A stretch of DNA of 64,000 bases from Opisthorchis felineus (taxonomy: Eukaryota; Platyhelminthes; Trematoda; Opisthorchiida; Opisthorchiidae). The stretch spans positions 599,430 to 663,429 of the forward strand of contig SJOL01005644.1 in NCBI GenBank assembly GCA_004794785.1. Reading direction: 5' to 3'. Below the pieces are notes generated by a model, which did no database searches, was not told the origin of the DNA, and saw only the letters and a list, made by a program, of their open reading frames with translations. Shown piece after piece: positions 12,701 to 24,700 of the stretch. Position numbers and translations under genes: made by a program. The first letter of the stretch is position 1, and each line of letters starts with the position of its first letter.

Positions 12701-15700
12701 GAAACTAATTTCGATATCTTCAAACTTCATGTACTGGACAATACTAGCGCTTGACGGTGACTAGATGCATCACTCGCTTGGGTCCATTTATTTTGAGTTA
12801 TTCCTATTCTCTGAAACAATCTTAACCATGTTCGTGTCACATCCTGTGATGAAACCTTAGCAAATATGCAACAAGGTAAGATTCAAACTGAAGCTCTTTT
12901 GCCTCAAGCCTTACCACTTCACTCCTAACTATGCTCCACCACGTCAACCTTAGTCAGAGGTTGAAGCTGAATTTACTGCTAGAAGTATCCTTCTGTATAT
13001 TGCATTCGCATTATCTATTTTATACGAAAATATTTCACCAGATAAGCTTTACACGTTCGTCGTTTATCACTATCCCGAAGCTGGGCATCTGCTCCGTGTT
13101 TCTCAGCGCGAAACAGATGGGGATCCCTTTGACTCCTATTCTTTATCATCATCATATTTCTTCAGGACACCTTGTCATAACCTTCTGTTCTAAACAGCCA
13201 TGCTGTTAGACTCCAAGTTGTCAAGTCGCTAAGAGTGCTGATGATCACACTATTCCTCCTTCGAAGTCCGGAGTTTGCCCATTAGAGTTCGTCCGATGAT
13301 GGATTGAATCTGATTGAATCGGTCTTCATTCAATGCTACCGTCAAATTTGCACCTGTGAGCAGAATATCACAAAACAGCCCAATTATTCGAAAATTAGTG
13401 GCTGGACCAATGTATAAGAACGTGTGTGGTGGTCTTGCAGTTGTAAAAAAAGTGGAATTTGTGTTCGCCTTACTAGATAGTATGGTTAGTATGGCTGGTT
13501 GGTTATTTTAGTTTAGCTCGTTTGCACATCTAGAAATACAGGACACCTGGGTTTGACAATGCTTTTCACCTGCGTGTGACGGATGTCAGTGCAGCCAGTC
13601 ACTGTGTCGGCCTACTTAATCTCCTTATTTCCCAGAAATTTAAAGATTTCAGCAACGGGGAGTAACAATTTTTGGCACCACTGAGTCGTAGCAGCCTGGG
13701 TAGAAAGTGAGGATGAAATTGTCTTAAATTGTGTTGCAACTGATCCGAGATAAAGCCCAGTAGCTGCCAAATGACAGCGTAAAAAATGTGCAGCCTTCGT
13801 GCGCCTCATTTCCAAAATACTAGGACGGCGATAACATCATACGACCGGACAGGTTTGGACATATTTCAGGAATACATGCAAAGGTATTTGAAGCGGATCG
13901 GCATTTATGACTGTGTGGAGCGGACGCTGCTAACAAACCTAAGATGCTCCGTTCTGTGGGTTCCTTGGTATTGTTGAGCGCATCTTACGCCCAATATGGT
14001 AACCACCACAACCATTCCTATTCCTGTCAGTTGTCTGGCAAAATATCGGAACGTAATTTTTTGCCTGAAATTGCTACTTGCACAGCAAATACTTTGCTGC
14101 CAGGGCAAATAAGCTGTGCTCTTTTTGGAAGATAGTCCTCGAGGATAAATTACCCCCTTCTTAACCGTCGCGGGGACTGCCCTCTTTGACGATGTCCTGT
14201 ATTCCAGCTCCTGTGTGAGGAAATCAACAAGTGAAACGATCCTTACACTTGCTTTTTGTATGAGGTATGGTTGAAAAATTGACATACCGTTACGTCCATA
14301 GAGAAATTCGGCTGTCTGAAGTTTACCTTACTGTACACTAATCTTTAATTTTTTAACGGTGTTAGTAGGTCAGCTGTGGTACAGTGAAACCGATGCACTC
14401 CGTGGATTTTTGACCAATTGATATTCCATCTCTACTTTGAACTAAAATCCAGGTTATACAAGGATCTAATTTCTGTTGGCGCGAGTTGGTTTACTCTGCT
14501 TACTGAAATTTCTGCTGTATAATAAACACTATTTCATCGACTAATATTAAAAAGTGTGATAAACAAAAAGAGGCTAAAACGACCATTGAAACTACCTTAC
14601 AAGATTGTTCATCATTGGAATGAATACACTGTATTTGGTTATGCTTGCAGACCGGCTCATATAAGTGGCGTAGGTAAAAAGCACAGAGAGACCAGCACCC
14701 GTATCGAAGGCATTTTGACTCGCCGCTGCTATCCATAATCCCGGCTCAGCAAAACTTTCTGTAATATATAAGTGAAGGGCAGAGACTTGATTCTTACACA
14801 GAAAGCACAAATGAAGCTCCTTAGACTGTGAGTTCGTGGTTGAAATATCAGAAGATACGACTGGTCCTGATTAGGACACAAAGCAAAACAAAATAGAGTG
14901 TTTCTAGTAATGCGAATCACCACGGAGACAAACTTCTACCTGGCACACTGCGATGAAACATGGTATGATTAGTAGATCCTACTTTTACCTATGTGAAGCA
15001 TAAAGTTTGGAACGAAAGTTTTACTTAGAACCCGACATCCTAAGACGTTTATCTTAGAAAAAGCAGTAGAAGGTTTCAACTGGATGCCCCATTCTAGAAC
15101 CTTACCAAATGGTCATTACAGTGTTTAGTTAAATGGGATAAAGGTCAACCTAAGTTCAGTAATCAAGGAGTATTCCCTGAATATACTTTACGGCGCTGCG
15201 TAGGCGACTCCAAATTTCCTTGCCCGTAGCTGAACAGCAAATGTTAATGGTTTCTTAATAAGATTACCTGAGCCGACTAGAATAGGTCTACCCTCATATA
15301 GATTGAACAGTTGCTCGGTCGTTAGCGTAGTCTTTTTTGCTGCACAACAGTGAGAGAACCAATAGATTATCGTGCATCCTTCTTAATGCCGACTCTCATT
15401 GGTGGAGTTGTTCTGGTTACAGTCCTAATTTTTGCTGCTGAATTGGCCTGACAGAGAGTATGGCATGGGTGCCTTTTGATGGAATTAAGTTTTAGATCTC
15501 TTAAAAAAATTATTAATGAGGATAACTTTTTGTTTCCACAGAAAGTAGCTTTCAACTTCTACAAGTGAAGTGCTCCATGTATATATGTCTGCTTTTAGCT
15601 TTAATTTCTGTTCTAGCTAATTTCCGGAGTGCTTGCTGTTCAAGCTCGCCTGCAGAGACAACGAGCCAGGAGAGGCTCATTAGTAATATGGACAAGCCAC

Positions 15701-18700
15701 TGAGATTTGCGATATGCTCCATCTATATGAGTTTGTGATAAACTGGACGCCTGATGATGCCATCACGCTATTGCTAATATTGCACATATAGAAAATAAAA
15801 GGAAGCCTAAGTTTCGTTCTCCACTGCGATCTGCATTCGTGCCTAAAAGCGATTCCTTTATGATGGCTATGTCACACATGAATATTTTGTAGAGTTTTAC
15901 CAGGTAAATATTCCGGTATCCGGTATACTATTAGATCACGTTTCTAGCTGAAAATGATCCCCCAAAGAGAACCTCCTGCCAGTAGCAGCGATTTACTTCC
16001 CCATGTGGAATTTTTTCATGCGATTCGATTGCCTAGATGTTTTGGATAAGTGCATTAGGTTTGCACATGTATAAATCACGTTATAATAATTATCCAGGAT
16101 CAGCATCTTTTACGAGTTCGTCAAGAACTAGAAGTATAAGATCCATATTTTACCTGATCTTGGCTCCGTTGTATGAGTGTACCATAGCTGAAAGTTTTCT
16201 TGTTTGCAGCATCACGAGGTCATGGATGACTGTACCATCCATTCCCGTAACAAATCACTTCCTTGTACTGCCAGTCATACAAGTACGCGGGACGGACAAA
16301 ACATGTTTCCAGGGGTCACACGTGCTCAAAATAAAGATACCTCACCTGCCTATAGTTAGCCATCGTCTATTTTATTCATGAGTTTGCAACCGAGGAATAC
16401 TTCAACCGGACCGCAATTTTGGTCAACGTCTATCGCCACCCGGTCCTCACATTGTTAAGGTCAGCTATCGGTCTTAAACCGCACATTCGATGCGCAGCAC
16501 ATCATTTCTTTCAGGCCAGTGATTGATACCTACAAATTTGGATTGTTGGCCTCAGTGCGGTCAGAGATAACATTCTGCTTTTATAAGCAGGACACTTGTA
16601 AGAACACCTCTAATCATGTAATCGGTTTCTACCAGTTGACGGGTTTTATTGTGCTCGTGAATGTAATGTCAGCGCCAGTCCGAGAACAAGGTCCAGCGGT
16701 TTTCTCAGAGTTTATTGACAGGTAATCTTGATAGTTAGCTGGAGCAATCTTTTACTATTCTGTTTACCTGAGATCTAGATGGTGAATTCTCGGTTAGTTG
16801 TGTCAACACCATTGCTGATTCTGTCTTGATAAGCAAAAAATGTCAGAAGTTATTAAACTGTTCGCTAATAATATATTTCAAACTCCGCAACCTTTTGCAA
16901 ACCTGAGACGCAATGGTGCGTTTGGTGTCAGTATAATCGGCCTTGATGTGACGTACTTTCGAGACGCCGCCCAGGTTTGACACCAAAATTCCCTTCGCTG
17001 GTAGCTAACTTAGGTTAACCCAGCACCTTATTGCTTAAAAGTCCATGACATTAGACAAGTTGCACAAGGTTTTGAACAAACTGACTCGAGAGTACTTAAT
17101 CTTCCAACAACAATAAACTTCAAGACTCACCCCAAGTCGGTGTGAAGAGAAATTTTATCCCGACTTCGGCATATGGACGTGTTAGTGACCAGCCGAAGGT
17201 GAATATCAATATTGCCAATAAGAGCGGGACCAGGAGAAGGTTTGCTTTTTCGATCCATTTTATCCCCCCAAAGAGGAAGATGCCTGCGATCACGACTGCT
17301 ACTACTTGGCAAATAACAGGCCATTGTGGGGCCTGTAAGTAAGGAGAAGAATTGCAACGATACCAAGGACGTACGATGGGCATGTAGATTACGAATATAC
17401 CCACATATGACTTATATCAATAAGCAAGGTCCTTTGTGGTATTTCAGATAAATGCAAAATTAATTAATCGATGTCCGATCAGTAGACTCGGACGCATTTG
17501 TCCTGCTTCATGTGTGGAAAACTTTGGATGCATTTGAACAGACATAGGAAATGAAGTAAGAACTTCCAGTTTTTTGCGCATCCTTGTTGCTACCCTACAG
17601 AGATCTTGTCGAAAGCGCGCATATACTGTAAGGTGCGGCATGGTAGTTGGTACTGACTGTGACATCTGAAGTTAACGAGTTTGGTACCTGGTGTGAGGGT
17701 ACTGAAGCTTTTGTCTTATTACGTAAAGTTAGAATAGTCCATAGTTTTCTGCTTCGAAGTGTAACAACCAGACTCACAGTAAGCGTAGTCCTCGAGTTTC
17801 CGTCAACCCTGTGTTTCACTTGGACCCAAATAGCACGCAGTGCAAACTAATTTAACATTAAGGAGAAACTCAGCTGAATTTCAGCTGAAACTCCCGTTTA
17901 TTATATTCTTCAACTGGTTGTGTTGCACAGAGGCCTCTTTATGTTTCAGTTAGAACGATATTCGAGATATCAGAATACACTGTTTCAACAAAACACAGTA
18001 TTGGTAAGTTTTGCGAAAACTCTTAGGCAGCCCACGGCAAATACAAATTTGAGAAGGTACAAATGGGCTGAATCTGTGCCACTGGGATCGTGTAACTTTA
18101 TATCCGACTGTTTGGGCTATCACAACAGTTAAAATATCCGTCGTAGTTCATATTTTCAGTAAAAACTTAGTCCCATTTATTCATCTGTACATAGAGCTAG
18201 CTTGGGTACAAAGTTATTCCATAATTTTCTCTGGGTGGATTTAACGCCATTATCTTAGATTTTTCTCTTCGCTGTTGGGCCTTGTCTTTGTCATATTTTT
18301 TTAAACAGGAGAGGGGTTGTCTTTTTAACTAATGCCCACTACTGTTAGCAGTTTTATTAGGGTGACCTAAGATGCGTGCAGACAGTGCATCAAACCGCTG
18401 GTGTTACCTTGTGCTAGGATGCCGATACTTTACATCGGGCTTGTATGACTATGCTGGCCACAGATGTTTTGATAAACCGGATGGCCACAAGAGTTTCTGA
18501 CAAACGTCAGTTAAATTTGCTGCTTCATCACAGTGAACGGATATCTCATGCTTTCGAAAAAGCCCCCCTGGACGGCAACAGTGTCACACGTTTCCGTAGC
18601 ACTGTTTTAACTCTGTTATGTCCTCTTGTTTTCCATATACCATAGATAACATATCATATCGTACCATATTGTACCGGAGCATGCTATTGTAAAAAACGTT

Positions 18701-21700
18701 CTCCTACGATAAACAAGACCAACAAGCACAGTAATTCACTCAGATACTCGCAACCATGATCCAATTAATGTTGCTTACTTTACTTTGCGCCTAACAAAAA
18801 CACCGATATGAATCAGAATAAACGAGGACCCTTAAATAGCACTGCGCCCACAGAAAGTATCTTGTGAGGGCCCATCTATATTGGAGTTCCTTATTCCATT
18901 GAGAGTTTACGCAATCACGCTGTATTTCAGGTAACAGGGCAGGGCTTAGGCTTGAGAAGACGATAAGCAATCGTCACTTCGGTCCCATTTTCAAAAGACA
19001 AGCTTACTCCAACACAAATACTAAGACACACTACACAGGTGGGGCTTGCGGGGAATGCCAGTCGAAACGAAGCAGTCAAATATGCCGAGCTGGTGCGCCA
19101 CTTAAGTTAGTAAAGAGAAAACATACAGAGATGCAAACGTACAGTGGGTGGGGTGACCAGACAGAGATTCATCTGTGTGCTGCATTCCACAGCAGCTGGT
19201 AAGTTCGACCAAATTTCATACATCCAATTTCATACACCCGTTTATCCATAACTGGTTACACAATATGCTCATCCAGTCAACGGCCGTAAATATTCGCCGT
19301 TAGTATCCAGAATCTTCCTAACAAAGTTTTTCATTCTGAAGAGCTAAAGCGACTTGCCTTCGAGGTACGAAAGATGATAATATGGTTTCCAATCTGAGCG
19401 ATCACCGGGTAATTCAATTCCCGATAGAACCCCTATATTTTGTTTATATCATTACTCCAATTTTTGGCGGGCTATGACTTTAACAACTGTGCCCTCTATA
19501 GCTTCTGAGAGATGTATACAACATCCTACATGTTGTACCGACAGTGTCGAGTGAACAATAGAGCGCCCCGAGTTGTGGTTTCAAACAGCTGGAATCATTT
19601 CTGAGACTGATTTGTCTTCAAATAGTAAGGATTTTAATTAACTTATTTTGCGTGGGCTTAAGTGCTGTTGTGTGTAGTAATGAAGCCTGACGTTTGTTGG
19701 ATGAAATAGCTTATTTTTGAGAAAGTCGAAAGGTCAGAGTAGGTCGGGTCGGTATAAAAACATAACGAATCAGATTGGTTGAACAGATCTTGGCTCCCAA
19801 ACGGTTTATTCAGGTGGTGAATATTATATAGTTTCGTTTGTGTAACTCTTGGTGAGCAGCAGTATTAGTGACATTTGTCTCATTGAAAATTCTGTTTGTG
19901 AAATGATGTTCATGCACACGGCTTGTAAGCGCTTGTTACTTTGAAGTCATTCATTATCATCACCGTGTAGTTCTTGATGTAGGCATATGGATCGTTAAAC
20001 AGCAAGGTTGGAATGAAACAAAGGCGACAATCCTAAGCTACCCCGTGCTCTTTTCTTCATTTAGATCAGTGTGGTTCCGACCGCCTTCATCATATAGGTC
20101 AGAACTCTTCCCCTCTTCGAAGTTGTTTGACTAAACTACGCAATTCGTACATAGAAGTGATATCCCCAATGACTATTTTTGTCACACTGAGTAAAATGAA
20201 TGCTGCATTGTACAAATGCAACGCAATATTCATAAGTTTGCTGAAAACTCTTTGACAGCCCACAGCCGCCTTCGCTTTTCCTTTTTGTGTTCATCAGGTG
20301 GACGCAGTCCCAGAGGTTCCGTCAACCTTATGTTCTACTTGAAGCCGAATTTCACGAAATTCGACAAAGATACTCATCTGCATAACAGTTCGGTTTTCAA
20401 GAGAGGCTTACCTTAATCCTAAAGGATATATTCAACTGGAATTCAGGTAAACTTTCCACGAAAGCCAAATTGGCATGCAAATCTGCGTCCATGAACTTCG
20501 ACATTCATATCCCTCTCATAACACGTTTATCCCTCCCAGGAGAAGAATCCTAACCACCTGGAAAAAACGATCTGTAAAACACATTGCTTTCAGCCTGATA
20601 TGCAGATGACCCGGCTAGTACCACAAAAATTCGCTCACTCTAATAACTCTCATGGCAGGCTTTTAACCTTGGAGGAATCTATTTTCATCTTGAACCGGAT
20701 CCCACTGAGACAGCGCACACCAACTTTTTGGGAGTGACCAGAACAAATGTCCCTACAGAGATTCATGATGCTGCATATTTTATTTGCCTTGACCCACACA
20801 GACATTTCCTAGAGAGATGATCCCCTGGTAAAACCATCCTCCTCTCCATCAGGCGGTGTAGCGCACCGTGCGAATACATATCTGCTATTGTTTTCGTACA
20901 CTGCTAAGCAGTGTAATCAGGTGTTTTATCGAGGAAATTTTCGGGTTATTAGCCGAGCGTTTCCAAAATATGCCGCGTTAACGAATATCCGTGGTGACTC
21001 AGCTTACTTACAACGAACGCACATGAGTCGCGCATATGTCACTCGAGCACTAATGCGGACAGCAAGTTGTGTCACAGATTATAAAGCAGTTTCAAATTCT
21101 GGTAATGACTCTGCCTGTCCACCAAAATGGATGTCTACGGCAATACCTACCTAATGTCACGCAACGCGTTCATTTAAGTAAGTTCTCTGCACTAAAAAAG
21201 AATCTTGGATATATACCATTGGAACATACTAAGCTCATTTACTGTGTGCTTTTCCAATGTACTATCTGACTACAATTTCCAATTAACGTGATAAGGTAGC
21301 TGGACACCCAGGCGGCACAGTGTAGACCAAGACACAGCTACCCACACGGCAGATAATCCGACTGGTATTAAATGATACATTGATCAGCCATACAAACTTG
21401 ATCCTCCGTTCAACAAAGGAGGTGGTGATTCCTGAAGGACCCGATAAAATGTGCCACTACCTGAGTTTTCATTCCAAAACAAAATTTCATGACATTCACT
21501 GTCCGGGACCTACCCAGTATTGGTATTTTGAAATACGCATTATTTTTGCGCAGTAATTCCTCGTATTCCTTTATTTTTACAATTCGTCATACAGTGCCAC
21601 AATTCTGCAATGATAATACCACGCAAGTTGAGTAAACTCCACCCGCTACGTAACTATTCTCATTGTAACAACTCACACTTCCTTATAAGATCATGTGTTG

Positions 21701-24700
21701 TGCACGAAGGTCTCTTGATGGTTTCCGAATTGTTCTGCTCTACGCAGAATTGTTTCAACCACCATGTATCGGGAGCTTGTGAAATAGATTCAGTAGTTAG
21801 GTATCAGAAAGCACATTCGAATACAAACCCCAGAGACGATAAACTAAAAGCTTCGACCCAATCCATAATCGAAATTCCTTCGGTTTTACTTACCCGTGAA
21901 AAACTGTCAAAGATTTCCATCCCTGCCTTCTCTGTGGTCGGTAGTTCTTTGAAAGCGATTGAAACGTACAGATAGTATAAGCACCAACCGATGATCACGG
22001 AATAGTAGGCGCTGTAAAGGTTAAAACAGATCATAATTGTCCGGGTTCGATATAAGAAGAATAGGAAAGTTGCGCAAAATCCAAAGAGGTCGCTACCGGT
22101 AGTCTGTGTGCAGCATATACGTCACTATGGAATTGAACACAAAAGTCTGTATCAGGTTTTCAGTTGCTGCAGTTCTATTTTGCATTTGAGCATAAAAGGC
22201 TCATCACCATGATTCCCTGATCAACGTTCAGTTTGACCACAGCGAGTTGTTTTCCGTGACCGCAGATCCCAAGTCCCTCGCGCCGACGGGGCCCGTGTTT
22301 CTTACTGGGCTCGTCGGGTAAGCGTCGTGTGTCCATTTCCTTGGCCATTAGGTAAGCAATTTCACGTTGTTACCATGTTGACTTCACACTTCCTGGGTGA
22401 CAAGCGTAGATGCATGAGTGCATCGTACTTATGTATTTGGGAACAAGGAACAAGGATTAATTAAAGCATTTGTCCACTTGCAGTTCGGAATCTCATACGT
22501 ATGTGATGCGAACTAACCTGTTTATAACCTAGCAAAATGACGCACCTATTCACTACGTTTCAGGTGAATTGGTGAGAGCAACAGCTCTTTGAAGAAAAGG
22601 AGCTTAAGTGTCTCGCAGGTCATACGCGACAACTGGCGGTCATTTACTGGGTTTTGGATTACCATAAGATGTGAAGTATGACAGGTACGGTTAGTGTAGC
22701 TGAGTTAGCTGGTACTGGATTTCTTTAATTATGTATACACGAAAATGACCTAGGTCATACTCCTCGTCGGATAATCGTCAGTTCCAGTGCAACGGCTCAC
22801 GTTGAGGTACAATCAGTTCTGGTATTTTGGCTCGTGGGTCACCTTATCCATCGGGTTTCTGTAAACGTCTAACGATTCGATTCAGCTCAGTGTATGTAAC
22901 CTGTTGCCCAAAAAATACAGTCGTCAAACAAACTACCTGGATTTGATCGATTGTAACATTGTGCCGTGTGATCACTTCCAGGAAGACAGAACTTCACGAT
23001 TGCATCCTACCTTTTCACTACTGAGAGAAGCGGGTATCAAAATCAAGTGGCTACTTTTTCTGTACCTCGTTGAGGCTGTTACCAGGTCTCTGGGACCCAA
23101 CCAAACGATGAATACATCCCACTCTTACGTAAATCTAGCCGGTATAGCTGATTTATGACATCGTATTTTACATACAGAGCATTTTTGAGACATTCAAGAG
23201 CAACACTCTCCGACAAAACTACCGTCCTAAAGTCAGGACATAGTGATTGTATAGGAGAGTCATCTTGCCTAAACCAACATGCGGATTTCGTGCCACGTCG
23301 CGACGTATTTTGTATGAAAGATTAATGTGTAGTTTATGGTGCAAACTCAACTGCTCCACATACTGACTTGCCTATTCGTATCGAACCATATTCATTTTCG
23401 TATCGCCACTCAGTCTGTAAATGATGGGTACGTCCACGCAACCCCTTGTGCTTCACAATGTGGTAAAGAACTTAAGAGTATCCTGACGTGCCTGCCTACC
23501 CATTACTATGTGAATTCATACTGAACGCCAAAACACCCAGTTAACAAGTGCGCCAATCTTGTGAGACTTGTCCATGACCAGCTGGTTAGACAGAACAAAT
23601 GTGAACGTTTATTTATAGAACAACGAGAAAAGGATACCAACTAGTAATTTTTTTGGCATTCTGCACTCAACATAAGGATTTTTGGCCATAGTTATTCTCC
23701 CATTATTCGCCACCTAGTTTTTTAATGTGGACTTGGCTAACACGATGGCTATCTACGAGGCAAGTAATTCCAGGTATTGTAGAATTTTAATCTTCTGAAT
23801 ATATTTTCTTTCAATGAGTAGACAACCATGCCCCCTGGTATTTGGTATTATCGCACTTGCTTTATTAGCGAAGCAAGCTACATAGCTCTCTTGGGTAGTC
23901 GTTGACTCAGGAACACCTTTAGATATCTCAGATTTGTATGCACTTTAAAGCTTTCAGATGTATCTGAATGTTCGTTTCAAAACAACCACCATTTCTATGA
24001 CATGCTATCAGTTTGTGAAGCTTTTTATGCGACTTTCTCTGAAACTGAAGAATGGCCCATTAGATCTGTAGCTCATGCATCAGGTGAACAGTATTTCGCT
24101 GCAAGTTCAGTTCCAACAGAAGTGATACTATCGTTTGTCACTGACTGGGCAATTTTTACCAGAATACTGAGTTATCAGCCAGCGGCTTGTTTTTCTCATC
24201 CGAACTGGAACGCACCTTATGACAAGTTTGCGCCGTTTTTCAGTTACCAAACTTTCCCCTACTAAACATTCGTGAACCGATAAATTAACTTAGTTACATC
24301 AGTTATATTATACACTTAATAATTTGTCATATTTTCACGAAATGGATATTACGGCTTTCTTGTCCAAGTAATACGAAAGAGAATATAGAATGTTTCCAAC
24401 CTGTAATGAATATCACAACTTTTAGCAGACGATGGATTCATTTTTGCACTGTAATGTGGTTTCAAGAAATTTGGCGGGACTTTTTTTGCCTTGTTTTACA
24501 ATGGTATCACACGTCAGGGCAAAGTATTAAAACGCAAAAAAAACTTTGGACCTCACAAGCCGGTCATTGTCGATTAAGATGTGCGAGCTACAGATCTGAA
24601 AGGGGCCAAGTTGACCAAAGAAATAGTTCAATGCAAAGTACTCTCTTATTTCGGCAGTAAACGACAGCTTACCTGATAAAAAATGCAGTCACTACAATCC

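Larger units (their letters stand above)
10329..14595 (-). other. Transporter intron 5
   Basis: 4267 bases. It carries two oppositely oriented hammerhead repeats at 11668-12290. An exon-like stretch at 13989-14034 was tested and rejected. The remainder is unremarkable. Confidence 0.8.
17333..21893 (-). other. Transporter intron 3
   Basis: 4561 bases, the longest intron. It holds two decayed minus-oriented hammerhead repeats (17770-18060 and 20200-20490); otherwise nothing recognised. Confidence 0.8.

Noticed and set aside
13989..14034. Exon-like segment encoding [15 protein letters not shown] between an AG and a GTAAGA, following the NNLV end of exon 5
   Set aside because: It is hydrophobic and could mimic TM7, but it is 46 bases long and would break the frame into exon 6. 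Exon 6 itself supplies TM7 with better family similarity.
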